From NCBI RefSeq assembly GCF_014960965.1, contig NZ_CP063169.1, positions 2,265,581 through 2,329,580 of the forward strand: 64,000 nt of DNA, written 5' to 3'. Positions 17,853 to 32,580 of this stretch are shown piece by piece; position 1 is the stretch's first letter; every line of letters begins with the position of its first letter. The notes beneath the pieces were generated by a model that saw only the letters and a list, made by a program, of their open reading frames with translations, was not told the DNA's origin and searched no databases. The position numbers and the translations under genes were made by a program. This stretch comes from Ruania alkalisoli. GTDB taxonomy: Bacteria; Actinomycetota; Actinomycetes; Actinomycetales; Beutenbergiaceae.

Positions 17853-19082
17853 ATGCCCCTGCTCGGCCGTGATGTCGTCCTCGTCGATGCCGTCCGCTCC
17901 CCGTTCGGACGCGCCCGCCCCGACGGACTGTATGCGCACACCCGCGCCGACGATATCGCCGTGGCCGTCATCCGTGAGCTGCTCCGTCGCAACCCCGCCC
18001 TCGTGCCGGACCGTATCGGCGACCTCGCACTGGCTGCGACCACGCAACAAGGCGACCAGGGTCTGACCCTGGGCCGGACGGTCGGCCTGCTTGCCGGCCT
18101 CCCCCGGACCGTCCCCGGCTACGCGATCGACCGGATGTGTGCCGGAGCGATGACCGCCGTCACGAACGTTGCCGCGCAGATCGCCATCGGGGCGATCGAC
18201 GCTGCGGTGGCCGGTGGCGTCGAGCACATGGGGCGTCACCCACTCGGCGCCTCCGCTGACATCAACCCGCGGTTCGTCGCCGAGCGGCTCGTTTCCACCG
18301 ACGCGCTGGTGATGGGCGCCACGGCCGAGAACCTCCACGACCGGTACCCACGCCTGACCCGCCCACGTGCCGACGCCTACGCAGCAGCGTCACAGCGCAA
18401 GTACGCCCGTGCACTCGCCGAGGGTCACATCGACGCCGATCTCGTCCCCGTCGGCGTCCCAGACCCCGAACGAGGTTGGGGACTGGCCACCGCCGACGAG
18501 CCGCCGCGGCCGGGCACCACCGTCGCCGGGATGGAGGGACTTGCCACCCCATTCCGCGCCGGTGGCCGGGTAACCGCGGCGAGCTCCTCACCGTTGACAG
18601 ACGGCGCCACCGCCGCACTCCTGATGGATGCTGCCACCGCCGCAGATCTGCAGCTCGAACCACGCCTGCGACTCGTCTCCTATGCCTACACGGGAGTCGA
18701 GCCGGAGGTGATGGGAGTCGGCCCCGTCCCGGCCACCCACCGTGCCCTGGAACTGGCCGGCCTGACCATGGAGGACATCGGCCTGATCGAGATCAACGAG
18801 GCCTTCGCCGTCCAGGTGCTCGCATTCCTGGACGCCTTCGAGATCGCCGACGACGATCCTCGGGTCAACCCCTACGGCGGCGCGATCGCCGTCGGGCATC
18901 CCCTGGCCGCATCCGGTGTACGCCTGATGAGCCAGCTCTCACGGCAGTTCGCCACCCACCCAGAGGTGCGCTATGGCATCACCACCATGTGCGTGGGGCT
19001 CGGGCAAGGGGGCACCGTCGTGTGGGAGAACCCGCACCACGCCTCACCCCGCAGCGCCGACAGGAGGAACACCGATGACTGA
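17853..19082 (+). CDS. fadA: Acetyl-CoA C-acyltransferase (thiolase)
   Basis: Last enzyme of fatty-acid beta-oxidation, cleaving 3-ketoacyl-CoA with CoA to acetyl-CoA and a shortened acyl-CoA. 409 residues with the active Cys in DRMCAGAMTAV near residue 95, NEAFAVQ, the conserved GHPLAASG and the second Cys/His set CVGLGQGG at the C-terminus. The ATG at 17853 has GGAGG 5 nt upstream; TAGGGT and TAGTAC hexamers in the 85-bp gap before it are possible -10 elements. It overlaps fadB by 8 bases, so the two subunits of the trifunctional complex are made together. Confidence 0.93.
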   Translation: MPLLGRDVVLVDAVRSPFGRARPDGLYAHTRADDIAVAVIRELLRRNPALVPDRIGDLALAATTQQGDQGLTLGRTVGLLAGLPRTVPGYAIDRMCAGAMTAVTNVAAQIAIGAIDAAVAGGVEHMGRHPLGASADINPRFVAERLVSTDALVMGATAENLHDRYPRLTRPRADAYAAASQRKYARALAEGHIDADLVPVGVPDPERGWGLATADEPPRPGTTVAGMEGLATPFRAGGRVTAASSSPLTDGATAALLMDAATAADLQLEPRLRLVSYAYTGVEPEVMGVGPVPATHRALELAGLTMEDIGLIEINEAFAVQVLAFLDAFEIADDDPRVNPYGGAIAVGHPLAASGVRLMSQLSRQFATHPEVRYGITTMCVGLGQGGTVVWENPHHASPRSADRRNTDD

Positions 19083-21114
19083 ACGCATCACCCACGCCCT
19101 GGTCCGGGACGTCCAGTTGGAAGATCTCGGCGTCCTCGCACTGATCACCCTGGACAACGGGGCAGGTCCGCGCAAACCGAACACGCTCGGCCCCCAAGGA
19201 ATGGACGAGCTCCGGGCGGTGCTGACCGAGCTCACGCAGCGAGCCCACGACGGGGAGATCGTGGCGGTCGCCGTCACCGGCAAGCAGTTCCACTTCGCCG
19301 CCGGGGCCGATCTGCACGGTGCCGCCGAGGTCACCGATCGAGCCTCAGCACGTGCCATCGCCGAAGCCGGGCACGAGACCTTCGCCCTCCTGCTCGACAT
19401 GCCCGTACCCACCTTCGCCTTCATCGGTGGCGTGGCGCTCGGCGGTGGACTGGAACTGGCGCTCTCCTGCCACTACCGGACCACCAGCGCAGCGGTGCGC
19501 GGCATCGGTCTTCCAGAGGTGTTCCTCGGACTCGTGCCGGGCTGGGGCGGGACGTTCCTGCTGCCACGGTTGATCGGGATGGAGCGCGCCCTGCGGGTGA
19601 TCGTGGAGAACCCGCTGCGTCAGAACGCCCAGCTCACGGGCCCGGACGCGGAGCGGCTCGGCATCGTCGACGCCGTCCTGGAGCCTGCGGACTTCCTCGC
19701 CGAGTCGTTGCGATGGGCCGCGCACGTGGTTCGAGGTGACATCGTTCCCGAGCGCTACCCGGGCGACGAGCCCGAGACCGCCCGCGCTCTCGTATCCTCG
19801 GCGCGTATCGACGTGGACGCGCGCCTGCACGGCGCCGCACCCTCGCCCGGTCGGGCGCTCGACCTGCTGAGCCTCGCGGCAGACGGCGACCGGCACGCCA
19901 GTGTCGAGGCGGAGAACGAGGCACTCACCGATCTGATCACCTCCCCGGAGTTCGAGGCGTCCGTCTACGCATTCGACCTGACAACCCGTCGCGCCAAGAA
20001 CCCCGTCGGGGCACCGGACCCCGACGTGGCACGTCCCGTGCGCAGGATCGGCATCGCGGGCGCGGGGCTGATGGCGTCCCAGCTCGCACTGCTGTTCGCG
20101 CGCCGGATGCAGGTTCCGGTCGTGATGCGCGACCTCGATGACGTGCGGGCCGATCGCGGCCTGCAGTTCGTCGCCGACGAGGTGCAGAAGCTCGTCACCA
20201 AGGGCCGGCTGGCCGCGGCCGAGGGCAACCGGATCCGTTCCCTGGTCACGTCCACGACTGAGCTCGCTGATCTCTCGGGTGCCGATCTCGTCATCGAGGC
20301 GGTGTTCGAGGAGCTGGAGGTCAAGCGGCACGTGTTCGCGGAGCTGGAGACGGTCCTCTCACCCGAGACGATTCTCGCCACCAACACCTCCGCTCTGTCA
20401 GTCTCGGCGATGGCCGCCGGTCTGCAACACCCTGAGCGGGTGGTCGGGCTGCACTTCTTCAATCCGGTCGCGCAGATGCCGCTGGTGGAGGTCGTCCGAG
20501 CCGCCCACACCGACGACGGCGCCTACGCCACCGCTTTCGCGGTCACAGCTGCGTGCCGGAAGTCGGCCGTCGCGGTAGCCGATGCCCCTGGCTTCGTCGT
20601 GAACCGGCTGCTGGTGCGGCTGCTCGGAGAGGTGCTCGGATCGCTCGAGGACGGTACCGATATCGCGACAGCGGACCGCGCGCTGTGGCCTCTCGGCCTT
20701 CCGATGGGCCCCTTCCAGCTGCTGCAGCTGGTGGGCCCCGCTGTCGCCGGGCACGTATTGGACACGCTCCGCGAGAATCTTGGGTCGCGCTACCCCACCT
20801 CACCCGGCCTGCAGGCGATGATCACCGACGGCGCCCGGTTCGTCGAGTTCGAGTCCCGCCCGAGCGCGGCCTCACCGGTCGACACCTCGATCGCGCGATA
20901 CTTCGGTTCGCGCGGCGAGCGGGGTGGTCAGGATGAGGCGGGCCTGTTGCGTCGCGTCCGGGATGCTCTGGCGGAGGAAGTCGACCTCATGCTTGCCGAA
21001 GGCGTGGTGGCCGAATCGAAGGACATCGACCTGGCGATGCTACTCGGTGCCGGATGGCCCTTCCACCTGGGAGGTATCACGCCGTACCTGCGGCGGACCG
21101 CAGCCAGCACCTGA
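19075..21114 (+). CDS. fadB: 3-hydroxyacyl-CoA dehydrogenase / enoyl-CoA hydratase, beta-oxidation alpha subunit
   Basis: A 679-residue fusion performing hydration and NAD-dependent oxidation in beta-oxidation, expected to form a complex with the thiolase just upstream. Residues ~1-300 are a crotonase fold (oxyanion-hole GGVALGGGLELAL); from ~320 a Rossmann domain begins with GIAGAGLMASQLA, followed by FFNPVAQMPLVEVV with the catalytic His-Phe-Phe-Asn-Pro set and PGFVVNRLL. AGGAGG lies 7 nt before the ATG. The fadA-fadB order and overlap are as in mycobacterial fadA/fadB. Regulation is not visible. Confidence 0.93.
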   Translation: MTERITHALVRDVQLEDLGVLALITLDNGAGPRKPNTLGPQGMDELRAVLTELTQRAHDGEIVAVAVTGKQFHFAAGADLHGAAEVTDRASARAIAEAGHETFALLLDMPVPTFAFIGGVALGGGLELALSCHYRTTSAAVRGIGLPEVFLGLVPGWGGTFLLPRLIGMERALRVIVENPLRQNAQLTGPDAERLGIVDAVLEPADFLAESLRWAAHVVRGDIVPERYPGDEPETARALVSSARIDVDARLHGAAPSPGRALDLLSLAADGDRHASVEAENEALTDLITSPEFEASVYAFDLTTRRAKNPVGAPDPDVARPVRRIGIAGAGLMASQLALLFARRMQVPVVMRDLDDVRADRGLQFVADEVQKLVTKGRLAAAEGNRIRSLVTSTTELADLSGADLVIEAVFEELEVKRHVFAELETVLSPETILATNTSALSVSAMAAGLQHPERVVGLHFFNPVAQMPLVEVVRAAHTDDGAYATAFAVTAACRKSAVAVADAPGFVVNRLLVRLLGEVLGSLEDGTDIATADRALWPLGLPMGPFQLLQLVGPAVAGHVLDTLRENLGSRYPTSPGLQAMITDGARFVEFESRPSAASPVDTSIARYFGSRGERGGQDEAGLLRRVRDALAEEVDLMLAEGVVAESKDIDLAMLLGAGWPFHLGGITPYLRRTAAST

Positions 21115-21124
21115 CGACGGTTCG

Positions 21125-22138
21125 TCAGGCCCGGACGGCCTCGAACAGAGTCCGCTGTGGTGGGGCGTGCGCCGGATCCACCCCGTCGAACAGACTCGAG
21201 ACCGACTCGCCGAGGTGGATCCGGCGGATCGCTTCGGCGAACAGCTGTGAGGTGGAGCGTACCGTGAGGTCGAGCCAGTCGGCCGGGGCAGGCACCGTAT
21301 CGGTGGTCACCACCTCGGAGATCATCGGGTGCTCACGCAGGCGCTGCTGCGCTGGACCGGTGAACAGACCGTGCGTGCAGACCACGGACGCCCCGACACA
21401 TCCGGCGTCAGCCAGGCGTTCCATCAGTTCCACGATCGAGCCGCCGGTGGCGATCTCATCATCGAGGACGATGGCACGCTTGCCCTCGACGTCGCCGACG
21501 ATGGCGTCGATCACCACCCGGTCGTCCGCGAGGCGCTGCTTGTTCCCGGCCGCGACGGGCAGCCCCAGCAGGCGGGCGAACTGCGTGGCGGACTTGGCGT
21601 TGCCCAGGTCCGGTGACACCACGATCGCCTCGCCCAGCTCCTGCCCGCGGAAGTGGTCGGCGAGCACCCCGAGCGCCGTGAGGTGGTCCACCGGCACGGA
21701 GAAGAAGCCGTGCACCTGAGGGGCGTGCAACGTCATCGTCAACACCCGGTCGGTTCCGGCCGTCACGAGCATATCGGCGACCAGCCGGCCTCCCAGGGAG
21801 ATGCGGGAGGCATCCTTCTTGTCCGAGCGCGCGTACGCGAAGTGCGGCATCACAGCGGTGATCTGGGCAGCTGAAGCCCCGCGCGCCGCATCGATCATCA
21901 GCAGCAGCTCCATCAAGTGCTCCTGCGTCGGCGGCACCAACGGCTGGACGATGTAGACGTCCCGTTGACGGCAGTTCTCGAGCAACTGTGCCTGCAGGCA
22001 GTCGTTGCTGAACCGGCTGATGCGGGAGGGGCTCAGCTCCAGTCCGAGCTCACCGCAGATCCGTTCGGCCAGTGCCGGGTGGGCGCTGCCGCTGAAGACG
22101 ACAATGTCCTGGGAGGCGATTCCGCTCGCATTGCGCAT
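21125..22138 (-). CDS. Ribose-phosphate pyrophosphokinase family protein (divergent paralogue)
   Basis: A 337-residue PRPP synthetase relative, formally making PRPP from ribose 5-phosphate and ATP. It keeps the two-lobed phosphoribosyltransferase layout and the PRPP loop AIVLDDEIATGGSI, but the catalytic flexible-loop region reads YARSDKKDASRISLGGRLV where canonical enzymes have a RQD(R/K)K...REPISA type sequence, so it is not the ordinary housekeeping Prs, which in Actinobacteria usually lies beside glmU. ATG 22138 is chosen because AAGGA lies 6 nt upstream. It starts 36 bp after dxs on the same strand, so the pair may be one operon supplying sugar-phosphate-derived precursors (inference). 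Confidence 0.82.
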   Translation of the reverse strand: MRNASGIASQDIVVFSGSAHPALAERICGELGLELSPSRISRFSNDCLQAQLLENCRQRDVYIVQPLVPPTQEHLMELLLMIDAARGASAAQITAVMPHFAYARSDKKDASRISLGGRLVADMLVTAGTDRVLTMTLHAPQVHGFFSVPVDHLTALGVLADHFRGQELGEAIVVSPDLGNAKSATQFARLLGLPVAAGNKQRLADDRVVIDAIVGDVEGKRAIVLDDEIATGGSIVELMERLADAGCVGASVVCTHGLFTGPAQQRLREHPMISEVVTTDTVPAPADWLDLTVRSTSQLFAEAIRRIHLGESVSSLFDGVDPAHAPPQRTLFEAVRA

Positions 22139-22174
22139 GCCGGTTCCTTCGCGCTCGGGTGCTTGGACCACATG

Positions 22175-24085
22175 CTACGAGACGCCGGGCGTTGAGGCGT
22201 TCTCGTTCCGTCGTGCCACGGCTGCCGCCGTCTCGCGGGCGATGTCCTGCGGACGGAGCCCCATCTCCTCCTCCAGCTGTGCACGCGAGGCGTGCGAGAG
22301 GAACTGGTGCGCGATCCCGTGGACCTGCACCTGAACCTCGGGGCTGGATTCGGCCAGCCGGTCCCGCAGTGCACTGCCGAAGCCGCCCGTGACGATGCCG
22401 TCTTCGATGGTCACGACCCGGTCGAAGCCGGCCGCCATATCCACCAAGGCGTCCGGTACCGGGATCACCCAGCACGGGTCCACCGCCGTCGCACCGATCC
22501 CCTGGTCCCCCAACCGGTGCGCGACCTCGGCGGCAGTAGCCGCGAATGGTCCCACTCCCACCACGAGAACCCGGGCACCGCCGTCGCCGGCCTCCCGGGC
22601 GAGGACATCCAGACCGGACGTGCGGCTCAGAGCCGGCGTCGGCTCCGGCAACGCTCCCTTCGGGTAGCGCACCACCGTGGGAGCGTCCGAGACGGACACT
22701 GCCTCGCGCAACGCGCTGCGCAGGGTCGCCTCATCGCGGGGCGCTGCCAGCCGCAGCCCGGGCACCAAGCGAAGCAGTGCCAGATCCCACATGCCATTGT
22801 GGCTGGCTCCGTCGTCACCGGTCAGGCCGGCTCGGTCCAACGTGATGGTCACGCCGGCGCGGTGCAGCGCCACGTCCATCAGCAGCTGATCGAAGGCGCG
22901 GTTGAGGAACGTGGCGTACAGCGAGACCACCGGGTGCAGTCCGGCGAACGCCATCCCGGCCGCGGAGGTGAGTGCGTGCTCCTCCGCGATGCCGACATCG
23001 ATCACCCGGCCCGGGAACTCACGCGCCATCGGCGCCAGCCCGACAGGTTCGGGCATCGCCGCAGTGATACCGACCACATCCGAACGCGTCCTGGCGATCT
23101 GCACGATCTCGTCGGCGAACACCGACGTCCACCCGAAGCGGGAGGGCACCACGGGCAGTCCCGTCTCCGGGTGGATCTTGCCGACGGTGTGGAAACGGTC
23201 GACGGCATCACTCTCGGCAGGGACGTAACCGCGCCCCTTCTCAGTGACAGCGTGCACGATCACCGGCCCGCCATAGCCCCGCGCACTGCGCAGCGCCGCG
23301 TCGAGGGCATCCAGATCGTGCCCGTCGACGGGTCCGATCGACTTCAGTCCGAGCTCCTCGAACAGGCCGTGCTGGGGGCGCAGCACATCCTTGAGCCCCT
23401 TCTTCATCCCGTGCAGAGCGTCATAGGTCAACCTGCCCGGGCGCCCCCCGCCTTGAAGCGTCCGCTTGCCCCAGCCGAGCACCCGCTCATAGTTGCGGTC
23501 GGTGCGTACAGCGTCCAGGTAGCGGGCGAGGCCGCCGACGGTCGGCGAGTACGACCAGCCGTTGTCGTTGACCACGATGACCAGACGCTGGTCCGGTGAG
23601 TCGGCGAGGTTGTTCAGGGCCTCCCAGGCCATACCCCCGGTCAGGGCGCCGTCGCCGATCACGGCGACCGTGTGCCGGTCGGTGTCCCCCGCCAGCAGCC
23701 GGGCCCGGGAGATGCCGTCCGCCCACGACAGCGCCGTCGACGCGTGGGAGTTCTCGACCACGTCATGATCGGACTCGGTGCGGCTCGGATACCCGGACAG
23801 CCCACCCCGGCGCCGCAGGTCGGCGAAGTCCTGCCGGCCGGTCAGGAGCTTGTGTACATAGGCCTGGTGCCCGGTGTCGAAGACCACAGAGTCCCGTGGT
23901 GAGGAGAACACCCGGTGGATCGCCAGCGTCAGCTCGACCACCCCCAGATTGGGGCCGAGGTGTCCGCCGGTGCGAGAGACCGAGTCGACGAGGAACGCCC
24001 GGATCTCCTCGGCGAGCACCCTCAGGCGTCGTGGGCTCAGTGCGCGCAGATCCTCGGGACCGCGCAGCCGTTCCAGCTCGGTCAC
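22175..24085 (-). CDS. dxs: 1-deoxy-D-xylulose-5-phosphate synthase
   Basis: Condenses pyruvate and glyceraldehyde 3-phosphate to DXP with thiamine diphosphate, the entry step of the MEP isoprenoid pathway. The 636 residues are full length: N-terminal [13 protein letters not shown] and [16 protein letters not shown] (ThDP-binding GDG...N motif), central VDGHD segment, transketolase pyrimidine domain with GITAAMPE and DVGIAEEHA, and C-terminal domain with [11 protein letters not shown]. Start is the GTG at 24085 with GGGAG upstream; the ATG 5 bases earlier reads into a stop. Neighbour order (RNase D, dxs) is conserved in actinobacteria. Confidence 0.95.
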   Translation of the reverse strand: MTELERLRGPEDLRALSPRRLRVLAEEIRAFLVDSVSRTGGHLGPNLGVVELTLAIHRVFSSPRDSVVFDTGHQAYVHKLLTGRQDFADLRRRGGLSGYPSRTESDHDVVENSHASTALSWADGISRARLLAGDTDRHTVAVIGDGALTGGMAWEALNNLADSPDQRLVIVVNDNGWSYSPTVGGLARYLDAVRTDRNYERVLGWGKRTLQGGGRPGRLTYDALHGMKKGLKDVLRPQHGLFEELGLKSIGPVDGHDLDALDAALRSARGYGGPVIVHAVTEKGRGYVPAESDAVDRFHTVGKIHPETGLPVVPSRFGWTSVFADEIVQIARTRSDVVGITAAMPEPVGLAPMAREFPGRVIDVGIAEEHALTSAAGMAFAGLHPVVSLYATFLNRAFDQLLMDVALHRAGVTITLDRAGLTGDDGASHNGMWDLALLRLVPGLRLAAPRDEATLRSALREAVSVSDAPTVVRYPKGALPEPTPALSRTSGLDVLAREAGDGGARVLVVGVGPFAATAAEVAHRLGDQGIGATAVDPCWVIPVPDALVDMAAGFDRVVTIEDGIVTGGFGSALRDRLAESSPEVQVQVHGIAHQFLSHASRAQLEEEMGLRPQDIARETAAAVARRNENASTPGVS

Positions 24086-24100
24086 CTCATGCTCCCGTCA

Positions 24101-26371
<2,271 letters not shown>

Positions 26372-26373
26372 CG

Positions 26374-28356
26374 ATGGGAATGCAACGACCCGATCACCGT
26401 CGCGTTCGTCCGTACGGCGCGTGGCCCTCGCCCATCTCCGCGCACTCGCTGGCCGCGGGGACCGTGCGCCTGTCCGAGCTCACTCTCGTCGGAGCCGACA
26501 CGTACTGGGTGGAGTCACGCCCGTGGGAGGAGGGGCGCAGCGTCCTCGTGCGGCGTGACAGCAATGGCCACGTCTGCGACGTCCCGATGCCTTCCCCCGA
26601 CGGCGGCACGTTCGATGTCCGGACCCGCGCACATGAATACGGTGGCGCGTCCTATGCGGCAACCGATTCGGTGATCGTGACATCACGGCGTGAAGACGAC
26701 CGGGTCTACCGCATCGACCTGGATCCGGACGGCGGCACGGCTGCGCCCGTTCCGCTCGTGGCAGCCAGTGGGCGCCGGTACGCCGACTTCGAGCTCGACA
26801 CTGCACGTGGTCTCGTATACGCGATCGCCGAGGACCATGGCGAACCAGGTGCCGCACGGACCGATCCCGCCGCGACACTCGTATCGATTCCGCTCGACGG
26901 CTCCGCGGCGCATGACCCGGACCTGGTCACCGTGCTGATCCGAGACAGCGACTTCGTGACGTCACCACGTCTGAGCCCGGACGGCGCCCTGCTCACGTGG
27001 CTCAGCTGGAACCACCCTGCGATGCCGTGGGACTCCTCTGAGCTGCACGTGGCCACAGTCGCTGACGGCGGGACACGTCTGCTGCATCACCGGACCGTGG
27101 CGGGTGGTCCACAGGTATCGGTCGCCGAGCCGATGTGGACCCCGGCCGGGGATCTGGTGCATGTCGACGACCGCACGGGCTGGTGGAATCTCTATCGGAC
27201 CGAGCTGGACGGGGCACACCGGCGGACCAGACCGCTCCATCCCAGCGACGCCGAGTTCACGGTCCCGCAGTGGGGCTTCGGCCCCCGGACGATCGACATG
27301 CTCGGCGAAGACCACCTGATCGCGGCATACACGGTTCAGGGTCGGCGCCGGCTGGCCGCGATACGCATCGACAACGGTGCTCTCGAGCCGTGGGAGGGTG
27401 ACTGGGCTCCGGTTCGTGACGTACGTGCTGCGCCGGGCCGCGTCGTCTTCATTGGAGCAGGGCCGTACCGGGCCGAAGCTGTGGTCGAACTCGATCTCGC
27501 TGCCGGCACGGCCACCGTGCTGCGCTCGACCACTGATCGCGAGCTGGACGAGCAGTCGATCTCGGTGGCCGAGGACGTCTCCTGGCCGTCGGCAGATGGG
27601 GTCGCTCACGGCTTCCTCTACCGCCCGACCAGCGCCGAGTGGATGGCCAGCGACGCGGAGCGGCCGCCGCTGCTGGTCCTCTCTCACGGGGGGCCAACGG
27701 GTGCCACATCAGCTGGGCTCGATCCGGCGGTGCAGTTCTGGACCACGCGCGGATTCGCCGTCCTCGACGTCAACTACGGCGGCAGCACCGGCTATGGACG
27801 TGCTTACCGGGAACGTCTTCGTGGCCGGTGGGGCATCGTCGATGTGGCCGACTGCAGCTCCGGTGCCCGGTGGCTCGCGCAGCAGGGTCTCGTGGACCCA
27901 GACCGTGCGGCGGTCCGCGGTGGCTCGGCGGGCGGCTACACGACCCTGGCGGCGTTGACGTTCACGCAGACGTTCGCCGCCGGGGCCAGCCATTACGGCA
28001 TCGGCGACTTGGAGGCGCTGGCAGCGCACACACACAAGTTCGAGAGCCGGTACCTGGACTCCCTCGTGGGGCCTTACCCGGAGAAAGCCTCCACCTATCG
28101 AGACCGCTCGCCGGTGCATCACGTGAACCAGCTCAGTGCCCCGATGATCCTCTTCCAGGGGACCCAAGACCGGGTCGTGCCCCCGGAGCAGGCCCGCCTG
28201 ATGGCCGACGCGGTGCGTGCCGCCGGCATGGAGGTCGAGCTGGTGATGTTCGACGGCGAGGGGCACGGGTTCCGGCGCGCGGACAACCGCCGGTCCGCAC
28301 TTGAAGCCGAGCTCGCCTTCTACGGTCGGGTGTTCGGCTTCTCCCCCACCTCATAG
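26374..28356 (+). CDS. S9 family (prolyl oligopeptidase-type) serine peptidase
   Basis: A 660-residue alpha/beta-hydrolase peptidase with an N-terminal beta-propeller (residues ~20-390) that limits access to oligopeptides. Catalytic triad: Ser in RGGSAGGY near residue 515, Asp in GTQDRVV near 597, His in GEGHGF near 629. No signal peptide or membrane segment is seen, so it should act in the cytoplasm. The ATG at 26374 has GGGAGG 9 nt upstream; GTG 26368 is an alternative. It directly follows guaB1 and may be co-transcribed. Annotated relatives are called dipeptidyl aminopeptidase/acylaminoacyl-peptidase. Confidence 0.9.
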   Translation: MGMQRPDHRRVRPYGAWPSPISAHSLAAGTVRLSELTLVGADTYWVESRPWEEGRSVLVRRDSNGHVCDVPMPSPDGGTFDVRTRAHEYGGASYAATDSVIVTSRREDDRVYRIDLDPDGGTAAPVPLVAASGRRYADFELDTARGLVYAIAEDHGEPGAARTDPAATLVSIPLDGSAAHDPDLVTVLIRDSDFVTSPRLSPDGALLTWLSWNHPAMPWDSSELHVATVADGGTRLLHHRTVAGGPQVSVAEPMWTPAGDLVHVDDRTGWWNLYRTELDGAHRRTRPLHPSDAEFTVPQWGFGPRTIDMLGEDHLIAAYTVQGRRRLAAIRIDNGALEPWEGDWAPVRDVRAAPGRVVFIGAGPYRAEAVVELDLAAGTATVLRSTTDRELDEQSISVAEDVSWPSADGVAHGFLYRPTSAEWMASDAERPPLLVLSHGGPTGATSAGLDPAVQFWTTRGFAVLDVNYGGSTGYGRAYRERLRGRWGIVDVADCSSGARWLAQQGLVDPDRAAVRGGSAGGYTTLAALTFTQTFAAGASHYGIGDLEALAAHTHKFESRYLDSLVGPYPEKASTYRDRSPVHHVNQLSAPMILFQGTQDRVVPPEQARLMADAVRAAGMEVELVMFDGEGHGFRRADNRRSALEAELAFYGRVFGFSPTS

Positions 28357-28395
28357 CGCAGCCGAGCCGCCGAGGGCGAGACATCCCTCGCATAT

Positions 28396-28442
28396 GACGG
28401 CGGCCGGGCAGAGGGGAAACGCCCTCCTGCCCGGCCGTCGTC
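28396..28442. terminator. Bidirectional terminator between the S9 peptidase and aconitase genes
   Basis: Arms 28396-28411 and 28427-28442 pair over 16 bp with one mismatch around a 15-nt loop. It lies between two convergent stops (28356 and 28458), so it can serve both transcripts. Confidence 0.75.
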
Positions 28443-28457
28443 TGCGGCTGTCTGCGC

Positions 28458-31214
<2,757 letters not shown>

Positions 31215-31286
31215 TGGCCACTCCTGTCATGCGGAACGTCGTCGGCGCAGGACCATCCTCGCACTTACGTGACGAGTATGTCCCGA

Positions 31287-31312
31287 TATTTATCTCGATA
31301 TCGAGATAAATA
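31287..31312. promoter_or_regulatory. 26-bp perfect palindrome, probable operator of acnA
   Basis: Two 13-bp arms meet at 31299/31300 with no mismatch; the central 20 bases read TTATCTCGATATCGAGATAA. It is the only A+T-rich stretch in the 136-bp gap between the methyltransferase stop and the aconitase start. Its right edge overlaps TAGTAT (31315-31310, minus strand), a good -10 for acnA, so the palindrome would cover the transcription start, the classic position for a repressor. Size and symmetry suit a MarR- or TetR-type dimer. Confidence 0.75.
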
Positions 31313-31315
31313 CTA
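31310..31315 (-). promoter_or_regulatory. Candidate -10 element of acnA
   Basis: TAGTAT on the minus strand, about 95 nt before the GTG, partly inside the palindrome at 31287-31312. No matching -35 is evident; CATACT at about 31278-31273 is an alternative. Confidence 0.45.
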
Positions 31316-31350
31316 CCGCAGCGCTCCCCGGCTCGCGAGCGACGCGCGCA

Positions 31351-32580
31351 TCACTCACCCGTGCCAGGTGTGAGGACCGCCACGGTCTCCACGTGGTGGG
31401 TGTGCGGGAACAGATCGATCGGATCCAGCGCGGTCAGCGTGTACCCGTGCTCGCGCGCATAGGCCACATCACGGGCGAGCGCCGCGGGGTCGCAGGCGAC
31501 GTACACCACCCGCCGAGGCCTGGTCCGCAGCAACTGCTCGACGACCGCCTCGCCGGCTCCGGCGCGTGGCGGGTCGAGGACCACGACATCGGTGTCGGCG
31601 AGCTGTTCCGACTGCATGATTCGGTGTACCGGGCCATGGTGAAGGCGGACCTGGGGACGGTCGTGGACGTTGCGGCGCGCATCCTTGACCGCCCGCTCGT
31701 CCGACTCGACCGCGTCGACCGTACCCTCGCCGCCCACCGCATCCGCGAGTGGAACCGTCAGCAGACCGGACCCGCTGTAGAGGTCCAGGACGCGTTCACC
31801 GGGCTGCAGCTGGGCCGCTTCCAGCACGGCACCCACGAGTGTGGCGGGAGCCTGCTGGTGTACCTGCCAGAAGCCCTCAGCGGCTACGCGATACCGCCAA
31901 CTGCGTCCATCGACCTCGACACGCTCACGCGCCGTTCGTCGTCCGCCACGCAGCGGGACGCCGTCGATGAGCACAAGGCGGTCGCTCTCACTGGGCGCGA
32001 CCGCATCAATCCGTGCGCCGGGGCGCCACGTGCGAGTGAGCAGCTCCGGTACCCCGAGCACCTCCGCAGCCAGGGGCATCGCGCGTAGCGGTGCGATCGT
32101 GTGGGTGCGGTGCTGGAACATCCCTGCCCGGCCGTGATCGTCGACCACCAGCTCGATCCGGGTGCGGTACCCCAGCCCGTTCCGCTCCCGATCCTCGGCA
32201 ACACCACGCACCCGCAGCCCCGTCATCAGCGGATCCTGCGTGTCCAGCCCGCCGATGCGCTGCAGCGCGTCGACCAGGACGTCCCGCTTCCAGCTCAGCT
32301 GACCATCGAGGCTCACATGTGCCAGTTCTCCTCCGCCGACGCCGCCCGGTCCTGCCTCAGGCCAGACCGAGTCCACCCGCTCGGGTGCGCCGTCAAGGAT
32401 CTCCACTGCATCGGCGCGCCAGTGCCCCCGGCGCCGGCTGTCGGTGACTCGTGCACGGATCCGTTCCCCGGGGAGCGCATGACGAACGAAGACCACCCGC
32501 CCGTCCACCCGAGACAGGCAATGCCCGCCGTGGACCGCGGGCCCGACAGTCATCTCGATCAGTTCGTCGCTATCGGGCAT
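31351..32580 (-). CDS. TRAM-domain class I SAM-dependent RNA m5U methyltransferase (TrmA/RlmD-like)
   Basis: Methylates uridine C5 in tRNA or rRNA. 409 residues: N-terminal TRAM domain (about 1-60) with the GGHCLSRVDGRVVFVRHALPGE pattern split by a turn, SAM motif VLDLYSGSGLLTVPLADAV, VVLDPPRAGAG and the catalytic-Cys segment YVACDPAALARD. Cys-cluster ligands of RumA are not obvious, so target and cluster state are open. ATG 32580 is chosen (GGAG 11 nt upstream); it overlaps the stop of the permease gene before it by 11 bases. It corresponds to Rv2689c in the conserved actinobacterial block. Confidence 0.87.
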   Translation of the reverse strand: MPDSDELIEMTVGPAVHGGHCLSRVDGRVVFVRHALPGERIRARVTDSRRRGHWRADAVEILDGAPERVDSVWPEAGPGGVGGGELAHVSLDGQLSWKRDVLVDALQRIGGLDTQDPLMTGLRVRGVAEDRERNGLGYRTRIELVVDDHGRAGMFQHRTHTIAPLRAMPLAAEVLGVPELLTRTWRPGARIDAVAPSESDRLVLIDGVPLRGGRRTARERVEVDGRSWRYRVAAEGFWQVHQQAPATLVGAVLEAAQLQPGERVLDLYSGSGLLTVPLADAVGGEGTVDAVESDERAVKDARRNVHDRPQVRLHHGPVHRIMQSEQLADTDVVVLDPPRAGAGEAVVEQLLRTRPRRVVYVACDPAALARDVAYAREHGYTLTALDPIDLFPHTHHVETVAVLTPGTGE

